Assembly (NCBI GenBank): GCA_013368375.1
Contig: JAACJP010000007.1
Span: 868,001-932,000, forward strand
Origin: Tricholomella constricta
Taxonomy: Eukaryota; Basidiomycota; Agaricomycetes; Agaricales; Lyophyllaceae
Length of the DNA: 64,000 nt
Direction of reading: 5' to 3'
The position numbers were made by a program, and so were the translations under genes. Below are positions 1 to 10,292 of this stretch, piece after piece; positions within the stretch are counted from its first letter, which is position 1, and the number at the start of each line of letters is the position of its first letter. The notes beneath the pieces are model-generated. The model was not told the DNA's origin, made no database searches, and saw only the letters and a list, made by a program, of their open reading frames with translations.

Positions 1-2
1 CC

Positions 3-3000
3 GTCGCTGCGCTCCTACAGCGCCTGCACAACCCCCCTCCCTCTCCCTTTGCTGCCCAGCGCTTTACTGGCGCTAGCACCTCATCTTCAGGGGTCTATCA
101 GACCTATGAGAAGGCACGCGCTCTAGCGGAACATCTCGATATTCCAAGGACCGCCCGCAACCTCAAACCACTTGAGGAAATCTATGAAAGACGCGAGCCC
201 ACCCCTGAACGTGCCCCCAAGCGGCCGCGGATTGAGGAAGTAGAGGAGGAAGCTTTAGACTGGGGTTCTGACGATGGCATGGACATGGACCCTGTCACTG
301 GACACCGCGAAGACAGGCAAGTACCTTCTTTGCTCCACATATCGCCGATTACTGATGCAAGTACACAGCGCGCTCTTCGAAATTTAGCGGCGGACTGTAA
401 ACTACGTACTTTAATATCTGCATCTGTATCACATGTATCTCTCGGCGTTATACGCCAAATTGACGAACATTATGCGAATTGTGCGAAATGCAAAGGAAAA
501 GGGAAAGAAATAGAAGTAGACACTGCAAACTGGATCATGGATTCAGGCGCATCTCTTCACTGCACGAGCAGAATTGAAGACTTTGCTGATTACATGCCTG
601 CGAAGAATCCTATCGCGGTCAAAACAGCAAGTGCCGATGCTGCACCTATTATGGTAAAAGGCTCTGGCACAGTCTTCATAACACACAAAGTAGAGAACGA
701 AGATGGTACGGCTCGAGATATTACATCTCGCCTACACCCCGTCTTCTACATCCCTGCGTTAGATACGCGTCTCCTTTCCATGGGAGAATTCCTGAACAAT
801 GGACTTTCCGTTACTGGAAAAGCCAATAAATTAACGTTCAAGAAACATGGAAAACCTGTCCTAACGTGTACACCACACTTGCCAGGGCAAAATCTCTATT
901 GGGTAGATTCTCGCACAAAGCTTGCTGAGAATGGCAATTATGCCAACACCACTATCCACAATGTATCTTATGACACATGGCATAAACGCCTAGGACATCC
1001 GTCCAAAGACGTGATCCGAAATGCTCCGGACAATGTCACTGGAATACCGGGGAATCTCCAGATTCCTGCGAAATCACCCACGTGTCCTGGATGTGCTCTT
1101 GGGAAGATGCCTTCAAAATCTTACCCACAATCCCAATCGCGTGCATCGAAGCCGTTCGAATTAATCCATTCGGACTTAAAAAGCTTCCCTGTCACTTCGT
1201 ACCACAAGTACAAGTACATCATGACATTCCTTGATGACTATAATTCTCATGCCTGGACAATGAGCCTACGCGCAAAGTCTGATGCTATCAAAGCATTGAG
1301 ACAATTTGTTGCGATGGTGAAAAACCAGTATGGAGCCAATATCGAACGATGGCGCTCCGATGCAGGGGGAGAATTCAAATCGGAAGAGTTCCTTGATGAA
1401 TTGCGCAATTTGGGAATCAAAATTGAGCAGAGCGCTCCTTACACACCACAACAAAATGGGCGTGCTGAACGCCTAAATCGGACCTTGATGGACAAGGCAC
1501 AGGCTATTCGCTTCACTGCCTGTCTACCCGATTCGTGGTGGGAATTTTGCGTTGAACACGCGGTTCACCTTTACAACCGTACTCCTATGCGTCGGTTAGG
1601 GTGGAAAACTCCGGTTGAATCTCTAACAAAGAAGAAACCTTCTGTCGAGCATCTCCGAGTATTCGGATGTGGAGCTTATGTTTACCTCCCTGAGGAAAGA
1701 CGTGCAAATAAACTTGCGCCGAAATCTGAGCTAATGATATACATTGGCATTCCTGATGGGATAAAGGGACATCGCTTTATGCGACTCCACAACAACACAG
1801 TCTTTGTTGCCACTACGGCAATCTTTGATGAGACAATGTTTCCAAAGTGTCCTGACACAAAACAAAAGGGATATACCCCTCTAGGACAAGATCCCGATGT
1901 GGATCAACCATCAAATAATGGAGATGAACACACTCCTTCGAAAGCAGATAACGATGATGATTACCCCATCAATCGACCTGACTCTCCTGAGATATCTGAT
2001 GCGCATGACGATGCTGCAGAAGATGCTCCTCAAGCGCCTCCGGAACACGAAGGACCTGTACGCGAAGACTTTGAACCTCGCCGTGAGGACCAACGTGAAT
2101 GGGCTGAACTACCCAGACGCCCAGTGCGCATGAGGAACCCTACCAATCGTCCTGGAAATGTCTATGGTGACAAACCAGCACCGTCGGATATAATCCGACA
2201 ACAAGCGAGTCAGCGGTATTGGAAACGACTAGTTGGTGAAAGGGACAAAGTTCCTTACAAACGACCAGTTCGTGTGCAACTTCCGGTTCCCGGACCGAGT
2301 ACAGCACCACCACCACCACCCAATACGTCGAGTGACGCGACTCCTATGGAAGGCATAGACGATGTGGGCTATATAATAAAAATGGCCCGGGAAGGGGGAG
2401 TAGATTTCGTGAACTTCTTGCTTTCTCAAGCAGTTTCACCTCACGATGAACTTCCAACAAACTTTCGAGATATTGCGCGAATGCCCGCTGCATTACAGAA
2501 GGAGTGGAAAGCCGCTTGCAAACAGGAACTTGAGGCCCTGAAAAAGCGCGGCGTGTTCGACCTTGTGGACTTACCACCTGGTCATAAAACCATTAAGAAC
2601 CGATGGGTATTTGCGATCAAATCTGATGGTCGTAAAAAGGCTAGACTTGTCGCCAAAGGGTTTACCCAAGTAGAAGGCATTGACTTCGATGAGATCTTCT
2701 CACCTGTTGTCCGGTACGAGACTGTACGCCTTATGCTTGCATTAGCTTCTCTCGAGAACTGGTGCTGTTTAGCGCTTGACGTTGTTAGCGCTTTCCTATA
2801 TGGCAAACTCCAAGTTGTCATATATATGGAACAACCCGAAGGCTTCAAAGTCAAAGGCCAAGAGCGCAAAGTGCTGCGCTTAAATCGAGCACTCTATGGA
2901 TTAAAACAGGCAGCTCTTTCCTGGTGGAAGGAACTTGTTGCATCCATGCTTGAATTGGGCTTTCACCGCACCCAGTCGGATGCTGGTATCTTTGTCTACA

Positions 3001-3995
3001 GACATCACGATGGCACACTTGTTATTGCTATCATCTATGTTGATGACGGGATCTTCATGGGACCTAACAGGGCTCTCACAATGAAGAAGAAAGCTGAATT
3101 CATGCAGCGTTGGGAATGTCACGATCTTGGTGACGCAAAGGAATTCCTGGGAATGCGCATTAGACGCAATGGTCGCAAAATCATGCTTGACCAAATTCCC
3201 TACCTCAAAAGGGTAGTAGAGCGCTTTGGTATGACAAATGCTAGAGTTGCCACCACACCTTTGCCTGCAGGATATATACCTGATGAGAACAGAACACCTG
3301 CAACTCCCACACTGCGATCTAAATTTCAGCAGGTCATAGGATCTCTGATGTATCTGATGATCGGGACTCGCCCTGACATCGCTTATGCAGTCATTAAACT
3401 GTCACAGTTTGCTGCAAACCCTTCACAAGAGCACCTTGACAAAGCGCTGTATATCTGCCGCTATCTTGTCGGAACTCCCAATTACGCTCTCACTTATGAT
3501 GGAGACAATGGAGAAGGACTCTTGGCATACACAGATTCCGATTGGGCTGCTGACCCTATCAAACGAAGATCCCAAACAGGGTTCTTCATGACGTTAGCTG
3601 CTGGAACAGTTGCTTGGGTCTCACGACGCCAAAAGACTGTAGCGCTGTCATCCACTGAAGCCGAATATATGGCTATGTCCGACGCTAGTCGACAAATCAT
3701 GTGGATTAAGAATGTGATGTTTGAACTTGGATATGACATTGGCGCAATTCCTATATATGCCGACAATCAAGGATCGATCTTTATTGGATCAAACCCTGTC
3801 CAAGAACGACGCACAAAACACATTGATATTCGCTACCACTTTGTACGCGAATGCATTGAAGATGGACATGTACAAGTCTACTTCATCGAAGGAAGCAAGA
3901 ATCCTGCTGATATGTTCACAAAGAACTTAGCTAAGGAAAAATTCTTGACTTTCCGAGAACATCTCGGGCTTGAATTCTATTCGCCATCCGCCTAG
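3..3995 (+). CDS. Ty1/copia Gag-Pol polyprotein, 5'-partial
   Basis: The frame is open from the left window edge, so the methionine at 279 is internal rather than a start. Counting from 279: aspartic protease motif DSGA near residue 88; GAG-pre-integrase zinc motif (HKRLGH, then CPGC) near 235-275; integrase core with HSD near 297, SDAGGEF near 361 and TPQQNGRAER; a proline-rich and acidic linker around 540-690; copia-type reverse transcriptase beginning near WVFAIKSDGRKKARLVAKGF with YVDD near 920; RNase H with TDSDWA, STEAEY and KHIDIRYH near the end. No frameshift or stop interrupts roughly 1330 visible codons, so the element could have been active recently. No CCHC knuckle is visible; it would lie further left. 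The stop is 34 bp before the LTR. Confidence 0.95.
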   Translation, partial: VAALLQRLHNPPPSPFAAQRFTGASTSSSGVYQTYEKARALAEHLDIPRTARNLKPLEEIYERREPTPERAPKRPRIEEVEEEALDWGSDDGMDMDPVTGHREDRQVPSLLHISPITDASTQRALRNLAADCKLRTLISASVSHVSLGVIRQIDEHYANCAKCKGKGKEIEVDTANWIMDSGASLHCTSRIEDFADYMPAKNPIAVKTASADAAPIMVKGSGTVFITHKVENEDGTARDITSRLHPVFYIPALDTRLLSMGEFLNNGLSVTGKANKLTFKKHGKPVLTCTPHLPGQNLYWVDSRTKLAENGNYANTTIHNVSYDTWHKRLGHPSKDVIRNAPDNVTGIPGNLQIPAKSPTCPGCALGKMPSKSYPQSQSRASKPFELIHSDLKSFPVTSYHKYKYIMTFLDDYNSHAWTMSLRAKSDAIKALRQFVAMVKNQYGANIERWRSDAGGEFKSEEFLDELRNLGIKIEQSAPYTPQQNGRAERLNRTLMDKAQAIRFTACLPDSWWEFCVEHAVHLYNRTPMRRLGWKTPVESLTKKKPSVEHLRVFGCGAYVYLPEERRANKLAPKSELMIYIGIPDGIKGHRFMRLHNNTVFVATTAIFDETMFPKCPDTKQKGYTPLGQDPDVDQPSNNGDEHTPSKADNDDDYPINRPDSPEISDAHDDAAEDAPQAPPEHEGPVREDFEPRREDQREWAELPRRPVRMRNPTNRPGNVYGDKPAPSDIIRQQASQRYWKRLVGERDKVPYKRPVRVQLPVPGPSTAPPPPPNTSSDATPMEGIDDVGYIIKMAREGGVDFVNFLLSQAVSPHDELPTNFRDIARMPAALQKEWKAACKQELEALKKRGVFDLVDLPPGHKTIKNRWVFAIKSDGRKKARLVAKGFTQVEGIDFDEIFSPVVRYETVRLMLALASLENWCCLALDVVSAFLYGKLQVVIYMEQPEGFKVKGQERKVLRLNRALYGLKQAALSWWKELVASMLELGFHRTQSDAGIFVYRHHDGTLVIAIIYVDDGIFMGPNRALTMKKKAEFMQRWECHDLGDAKEFLGMRIRRNGRKIMLDQIPYLKRVVERFGMTNARVATTPLPAGYIPDENRTPATPTLRSKFQQVIGSLMYLMIGTRPDIAYAVIKLSQFAANPSQEHLDKALYICRYLVGTPNYALTYDGDNGEGLLAYTDSDWAADPIKRRSQTGFFMTLAAGTVAWVSRRQKTVALSSTEAEYMAMSDASRQIMWIKNVMFELGYDIGAIPIYADNQGSIFIGSNPVQERRTKHIDIRYHFVRECIEDGHVQVYFIEGSKNPADMFTKNLAKEKFLTFREHLGLEFYSPSA

Positions 3996-4029
3996 ATGCG
4001 CTATTAGAGCTGCACTAAGCGAGGGGGAG

Positions 4030-4290
4030 TGTTGAAACTTACCATATTCATGTGACCCATCACATGATAGATTCTTATCAATGGTCTGTGCACTACATCT
4101 TATCCCCTAACTCCGATGGTCTGTGCGCCATCCCTGTAGTATAAATAGCACACCAATATGTCGTATATCAGTGTGGAATTACATTCCTAGTACTTAGTAT
4201 CACTCACAGCCTCAACCTTAGCTACAAGCTAAACACTCTAGGTAAGCTAATAGCCTTTCCGCTGTGCACAATGTGCTGGCCCTTTCAATA
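4030..4290 (+). repeat. 3' LTR of copia A (261 bp)
   Basis: Starts TGTTGAAACTT and ends TTTCAATA, giving a short imperfect inverted terminus. It contains a TATA-like box (TATAAATA, 4140-4147) and an internal repeat of GATGGTCTGTGC. It is repeated in inverted orientation at 5001-5261; I see two differences between the copies by eye. The 3' border is set by copia B, where the same LTR end is followed by a primer-binding site. Confidence 0.92.
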
Positions 4291-4762
4291 TCATTGCCTT
4301 CACAAACTCAGGGAGATCGACCTCATTGGCCCTAAGGCGCTCCAACAAAAGGTTGAGCTTGCCTATCTCCGGTTCAGGGTTGGAAGACCCTGAGAGTCTG
4401 AACGAGATGGCCTTCTGGAAGTCTCCAAAGAGTAACGAAGCACCAGGCTTCGAATACGCATTTTCAAGAGCTTGCCAGAACTCCTCAGAGGAATTACCAC
4501 TGATCTGGTTCTTTATCTCTGGAGATACCCTGAGGCGAATAATGCCAAGGGCCTGGTCATCCCTGTTGTCCCATTCACGATGTTCCTTAGTTTCGGGGAG
4601 GCTTTCACCGTCAGACCCTACTTGTACTTCAGGACGTGGGTTGCCACCTTTGACAAGTTGCCAAAGGGCTTGGGAGCGAAGGTAGTCCTGCATAGCAGAT
4701 GACCATTCAGCCCAGTTTGTGCCGTTGAAAACGGGGACGAGGGTGGCGAAGTTGGCAGACAT
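4291..4762 (-). pseudogene. copia B gag, 5' fragment
   Basis: On the minus strand an open frame starts MSANFATLVPVFNGTNWAEW, typical of the N terminus of Ty1/copia Gag (UBN2/DUF4219-type, with the GTNW...W signature). The start was chosen at 4762 because the family homology begins there; an upstream in-frame methionine at 4798 is less likely. The frame runs through EFVKAMI and then into the end of the copia A LTR, where it is lost, so only about 157 gag codons remain here. Confidence 0.8.
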
Positions 4763-4985
4763 GTTTGATGCGGTTTGGAGTGCTGCAAGGAAGCGCAATC
4801 AGCATCATGTCCATCCAATAGAAGTGAGACGTTGAGCAGATAGCTCATGCACGTCGAGCAACACAACGTAGAGAATATCTAAGAATTTTCTCAGCCATAG
4901 GGCGAGAGCATTCAGAGATTTTGCTCTAGTGGTAAGCCGGCAAGCCTGTCAAGTCTGCAGCCACAGAGGGCGCTGACGACGGCTA

Positions 4986-5000
4986 CCGGGGCCCATAACC
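4986..5000 (-). promoter_or_regulatory. Primer-binding site of copia B (half-tRNA type)
   Basis: Immediately after the 5' LTR, on the minus strand, the sequence reads GGTTATGGGCCCCGG. The first 12 bases match the known Drosophila copia primer site, which pairs with the anticodon half of initiator methionine tRNA (cleaved in the anticodon loop) rather than with the tRNA 3' end. This supports the LTR border at 5001. Confidence 0.75.
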
Positions 5001-5261
5001 TATTGAAAGGGCCAGCACATTGTGCACAGCGGAAAGGCTATTAGCTTACCTAGAGTGTTTAGCTTGTAGCTAAGGTTGAGGCTGTGAGTGATACTAAGTA
5101 CTAGGAATGTAATTCCACACCGATATACGACATATTGGTGTGCTATTTATACTACTGGGATGGCGCACAGACCATCGGAGTTAGGGGATAAGATGTAGTG
5201 CACAGACCATTGATAAGAATCTATCATGTGATGGGTCACATGAATATGGTAAGTTTCAACA
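5001..5261 (-). repeat. 5' LTR of copia B (261 bp)
   Basis: Inverted copy of 4030-4290, ending in the TGTTGAAA terminus at 5261. TATA-like box at 5144-5151. It carries CGG where copia A has CAG near the middle and one A/T difference next to the TATA box, so the two insertions are close in age. Confidence 0.92.
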
Positions 5262-8200
5262 GCCGTATCCCATCGGGAAGTTGAACAACGTCCGTTCTGT
5301 ATGTGAGACTCAGCTCCATTTGTCCATAACATGTATGGAGAGCAAACGGTCCAGCGTGTTCACGGAGGAGGGCAAGTGGTCCCGGAAAAATACTTTCAAT
5401 TGGACGGTCGTGTTGCTTTCGTGATGACTGTATACAAAATCAGTTGATGTATGTGTGAGCGAGAAATGTACGACGCACGTCTCGGACACGCTGATAGTCT
5501 TGCTGTGTTTGCTGCAGGCTGCGCTCGTTGAGGAAGTCATAGAGCTGCTTTGCGCTCGTCTTTGCTCCGACGGCTGCCTTGGTGACACGATTCTCTGATT
5601 CTACTCGCCCAGTAGTTCGAACACCCGCAGTAAATGTTGTACTTATCCATGCCCATGCCCATTGCTTGCGGCATGGATAGAGCTCCGTGTCTAGATATTC
5701 TTTGATGGCTGAATATGTTGAAGTAAGCTGGTTCCAAAGGCGGTCGAATTCCTCTGGCGATACTGCGCGATATGTCGCCCAGAAATCCTGCATGAATGAG
5801 CCGAATGATGCACCAAGAAGCCTCCGGGAATGTTGCACAACATTGCCTTGGGTGTGATGCAAGCAATAGATGTGGAGAGACGTTGGGAGTGTCTCAGTCG
5901 CACTTCGAATTAGAGCTGCATCGCGGTCACTCCCAAAGACCTCGGGTTCGGCTCGGGCACTCTTGACGTGGCAACGAAGAACCCAAGAATGAGTTTGTGC
6001 ATCCTCTCTTGCGTGGATGACCTGGAAAACATTGCGAGACTTGCCATATGAGTCGACGATGATACCGAGATTGAGAGGATAACCACAGTTGTTTCGATTA
6101 TAGGAATTGTCGTTGAGCAGGATGTCATGGAAGCGTCGGCCGAGCTCCACTTGAGTGTCAGATTGCCAAAAGACAGCTGTGACGGTGTTGGTCTCATCAG
6201 TGAGAACATCGTAGTTCCAGCCAGCTGTGTCGCTTTTCTCCTTCAATGCTGCAAGGATAGCGATAAAATCTCCGCCAGCAGCAGAAATTTCATTGCAGGA
6301 GTCACTGCGAGCCTTGGTAATAATGTTTGAGATTTGCCGGGGTTCGAGCGGCTTGCTGAATTCGGGGTGATTCTTGACTATGTCCATAACTTGTGACCGT
6401 CGAAGGTTCGGAATCCTAGCAAGATCAGTGATAGCTGCTCGTTGCTCATGTGTTGGTGGTCGTGAAATGGTTCCACCGATAGGAATACTCCGATCATGAT
6501 TATGCTCGAATGCAATGGTACTGACATGCCAGCCCCCAGGATTTTTACACACGTTGACATGTGCCTGACATCCAACACGCGAGGACTGTCCACGACGACG
6601 ATCTGAAGGATCGATCGCCATCGAATTCTTCGGGGTATGAGTAGATTGTTGATGACATCGGAAGGTGATACGACAAATGCTGTTGTTCTTCATTTTCGTC
6701 TGGTTCCTGATCCACTTGTGCCCGAGTGCAGCCTCCCGCTCATAGATCGCATATTGCGCAGCCTCCCATGTCTTGAAAAAACTCCCAACCCGGATAACAC
6801 CAGAAACCGGTGTATCCGTGCACTGGAACTTGACATCAGGCTTCAGGTCAAGTTTGGCAGACGTTGGAGGGGGGATGATCTCGATAGAACCTGTTCGGGC
6901 CCGCTTTACTGCTGGTAGACGCCTTGTGGGTGGTGGGTGCAAAGATGGTAAAGGTTTGAAGTCAGATTTGGCCAAAATTCGGTCCGAAATGATTTCGATT
7001 GAGTCACTTCTAGCACGTTTGACAACTGCTAACCGTGTTACTGGTAGCAGTACGGGAGGTGCCTTTAGCGATGCCTCTGGGGTAGTGGGTAGGGATATAA
7101 ATTCAATCGAGTCCGTTCGTGATCGCTTGAATAAAGGTGGACGCGATGTCACACCTGACCGATTGCAGCTCGGCGATGGTGATGTAAGATCGATGTAATG
7201 GTCTGGCAGCAAGGTCTTCGACTTGGATTTTAGGCTTGAAGGTGGTGAAATGAGATCGATAATTGACTTGTCGTCTGATGGAGTTCCTGTAACCGAAATA
7301 AGTAAATTTCCTTATCAAGAGCAGCAACGACATACGGGGTAGTTTGATTTCGAAGTTAGGTAGTCTTGGCGAAAATTGCAGGCTTGATGGTTTTTCATGA
7401 TCTTCAAGTTCGAGATTCACATGCCCAACATCGAGAGAGGCCGAAGGCAGAGAATCAACCAGTGATATTTTGCCCGTGAAGCCACAAGGTTTGACTGGGA
7501 TGTCACGGATACGTGTTTCAGTCAGAAATTGGTGGATGGGATGAGTCTCCTATTGGGCACTTAAGTCATTACAATATCCTGTTCACCGGTAGATGCACAA
7601 TGTCACTTACAAGAGGCGTATACATGTTAAAATCTGCATAACCACAAAATGCAGGGGCCTCGCTACTATCATCTATCGGAATGCAAGGTTCCGCCCAATC
7701 GACGAAGGCCTACAGATGCTAAGTGAGAATAGGGACACATTATGTGACATAGTAACTCACCGTGGTCAATTCGGAAGCAATCTGATCATAGTGAATGAGA
7801 TCCTGAAGTGCTTGATTGCGAAAGTCTCCTGATGTCGAGCTTGTCCAACGTGTTGATGCAGTGATCTCAAAATATGAGGTGATTAGATCATGCGACGCAA
7901 TTCCACAGCTTCCGGAACCCACACCAGTGTTGTTCTGCTGAGGTACAGAGATTTCACGAACACTTCGGGGAGATGCGCGTGGGATACCAGCGAGTATCCA
8001 CTGTAGAACGACCAGGTCGTTGACCTCGGCCAGGTGACCCAATGAGTCTCCGTGAAGAAGGTTAGCATCACTGAGGATGTAGGCCGAATAATGATCCTGT
8101 AGCCAGGACAACAGACTGATAAGGTCAACTGTTGTTGACAACATTCGGCGACGAAATGACAGAAGTTCCGGGCTGTAAACACGAGGGCTCTGATTGAAGA

Positions 8201-8921
8201 GATAGCGGGCATCAACAAGGAATTTTGTTGGGAGATAGAGATACGGGGGCGGGTTCTGAGAGGGCGTCAAAGCTGCTCGTTTGAAATAAGTGAGCTCAGC
8301 AAGTGCGTTCATGATGTCTTCTTCGATCCACGTCTCCTCCATGAGATCACTGAGCTTCCATAATGGAAAATCGGTAACATGAAAACCACGGATGGATGTG
8401 AAAATGCGTTGGCTAAGAAAGCGCTCTCGTAACACCGTCGGCATTGAATTGAGTGACACAATATGGTGAGAAAGCTTTTGAGCGGCAAAAATGGCAATTT
8501 TTTTGTTATTGATCACCTTGAACAAGGTGATCTATCCAAAAAAGCGCATCAGATTCTGCAGGATAACTGAATAAAAATGGCAAATACGCACCTTAGAGAA
8601 GTGGTAACGTCTCCAAATATCACCGGACGGAAGAGAAAGGTGTATCGCTACGGAACGCATGCCTTGTGTGTATGCATGTCGCATTTCGGATGAGATGTTC
8701 AGTACATCACTTAGATGTGGGATGACCTCGCCAGGCAGGATAACTGTGGCAGCAGCATTGGCGGGCACATCTACCTCAAATACAAATGAGACAAGGGATT
8801 TCTCAGGAGCGATTGTGGGATAAGTGAGTTCGGAGACGCTTCTGAAGGTGACAGATGAGAAAAACTCTGCAGAGTATGCTGCAGAAGGCCATGGTGAGGC
8901 GTAAGCCTCAAAGTCAGACAT
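5262..8921 (-). pseudogene. MULE1 Ulp1-like protease/transposase gene, split by copia B
   Basis: Same gene as at 18333-23053. By alignment the exons are 8921-8592, 8531-7761, 7709-7611, 7549-7336, 7286-5479 and 5427-5262. Copia B inserted in the exon just after the codons for DGIR, so the SWIM and CCHC zinc fingers are displaced out of the window. The part present has no frameshift. Compared with MULE2 I found two Cys-for-Arg and one Gln-for-Arg substitution and a 3-bp deletion (CRI for CRRV) near the FAR1-type zinc finger. It is almost surely unable to give a full transposase, although the protease part is intact. Confidence 0.85.
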
Positions 8922-9289
8922 GGAAAATCTGTGGGCTTGAGCTGAATGCCATTATCGTTGTGCCCTATAAACCAGTATGAGCGGTTAGAAATCTCTATCC
9001 GCCCTAGCAACATAGTCAACTGCTGCATTTTGACTTCGTTCTCGAGCACGGAAAAGGGGTATCGAGGCAATGGTGTAGCAACTCGAGGAGACCCGTTCAT
9101 GGATGTAGTCATGAGCATGAGGCATTGCCGTTGACAGCAAACAGACTAGGGATACTTCGCAATAAATTCCTACTTTTTCCTGATGTGACTGCTAACTCAG
9201 TGATGTGTGACCACGGCCATCTCCGTAGAAGATTTGTCAGCTCGGGAGGGGGGTTCATAGATTATGGGGGTTCACAAATAGAATTATCC
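5262..9289 (-). mobile_element. MULE1 (Mutator-like element), copy interrupted by copia B
   Basis: Inverted, near-identical copy of 17965-21995 of MULE2. Its terminal inverted repeat ends at 9289 and is followed by CTTTTATCC (9290-9298). The same nine bases occur at 17249-17257 of the sister pogo element P2, which has no insertion there, so the empty site is directly visible. The other end of MULE1 lies left of the window, beyond the copia elements. The size of MULE DNA here is about 4.0 kb of the 6.0 kb seen in MULE2. Confidence 0.93.
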
Positions 9290-9894
9290 CTTTTATCCAT
9301 GCTGATACCAGGGGCTGTTTCATGCGAAGATTGGGATAGGTTCGGTCCCAGTGTGCAGCCGTCTTCCCTTGACTGAACTTCGGGCCCTGAGCATGATGCC
9401 AATCAAGGATCTCGACCTTCTGCTTGACGGTTGCATTCTCTTTTTTGGTAAACACTGGCAGTGCTTTCTTCTTCTGTGCTTGGGGAACAACCTTTCGGTT
9501 TTCTGGGCCTGTGAAATGAATTTGTGTCTGTCCATGTTTCCATACAAGCTGTAAATTGCAACGACATACGCTTTCGTTTGTTTCCCGCGGCTTTCTTCGC
9601 AAAACCTCCTCCAAGCTCTTTGAGCTTTTCAACAAGAGTTTGATCTTGAGTACTCAGTCGTTCCAGCCCGCGTTCGTAGTCGGAGGCGTTCTCTAGGACT
9701 TCGAGAACTTTCTCCTCATCCACCAGATTCCCTTCGTGGTCTAACCACTGCTCGTCGGCATCGGAAATGGTTTTTTTCTCGCGTAGATGTTCCAAAAGCG
9801 ACTCTCGACGTGCTTTCACTTGCTCCTTTAGCTTAGCAAGGCCCGCCTTCAGTGTTTCTAAAGCTTTCGTCGACATTTGAGGTTGTGCCGCCAT
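9290..9894 (-). pseudogene. P1 pogo-type transposase, N-terminal part
   Basis: Exons 9894-9570 and 9508-9290 match the first 1.5 exons of the P2 transposase. MULE1 inserted just after SAWIK, inside the first (psq-type) helix-turn-helix region, so the DDE domain is separated from it. The reading frame runs on into the MULE1 terminal repeat for a few codons and stops. Confidence 0.85.
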
Positions 9895-10193
9895 GACAGA
9901 CGGTGCCGAAATTCAAGATATTGGGGTAGGCCCTGTTTCATTAATTATAATTTATGGCCCTTTCGAGCTCGCCAAGACGCGTTCAACTTATTGGCCTTCA
10001 TATCAACCGTTGAGAGGCAATTTACTGTATTATTTCTGATTTTATGGGTTATGATATCCACCCAAAGCCATGGGTTATGGGAAATGGGAGGTTTCGAAAA
10101 ATTACCCACGAACCAAGTCGGTGGATGGCCCAAACCTATGGGTTATTGTAGATTATGGGTTTATAGAGCTATGGCTTATGACAGCTTCGACTG
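9290..10193 (-). mobile_element. P1, pogo-like Tc1/mariner element, partial (split by MULE1)
   Basis: Near-identical to 17249-17964 plus 23987-24174 of P2; I see two differences. The terminal inverted repeat ends CGACTG at 10193 and is followed by TA (10194-10195), the expected Tc1/mariner target duplication. Here the TTCATATCA site that MULE2 occupies in P2 is uninterrupted, which confirms the MULE2 boundaries. The rest of P1 should lie left of the window. Confidence 0.9.
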
Positions 10194-10292
10194 TAGTATG
10201 AAAACATAGGTGGATATTCTCACTGCTTTAACATTGTCAAATGGTGCTGAAGACACTACAATTATTCACTATGTAACACAACCAGACATAAA

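Larger units (their letters stand above)
1..4290 (+). mobile_element. Ty1/copia retrotransposon A (5' end outside window)
   Basis: The visible part holds the rest of gag, all of pol and the 3' LTR. The 5' LTR and gag start lie left of the window. The order protease, integrase, reverse transcriptase, RNase H is that of Ty1/copia (Pseudoviridae-type) elements. A purine-rich tract (4021-4029) sits directly before the LTR. The element ends inside the gag gene of a second, antisense copy of the same family (copia B), so it is the youngest insertion in nest 1. The expected 5-bp target duplication is TCATT (4291-4295); its left partner is outside the window. Confidence 0.93.
4291..5261 (-). mobile_element. 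Ty1/copia retrotransposon B, antisense, truncated by copia A
   Basis: Read on the minus strand this is 5' LTR, primer-binding site, leader and the first part of gag. The gag is cut where copia A inserted. The rest of B is expected left of the window beyond copia A. B itself sits in the transposase gene of MULE1; the right-hand 5 bp of its expected target duplication are 5262-5266. Confidence 0.85.

Noticed and set aside
4030..5261. Inverted LTR pair facing each other could be a product of copia auto-integration
   Set aside because: An auto-integration circle would give the same 3'LTR-to-gag joint, but the outer LTR end at 5261 joins MULE1 sequence at a normal exon position with a possible 5-bp target site. 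Simple nested insertion of A into B explains everything seen. Left flank sequence would decide.
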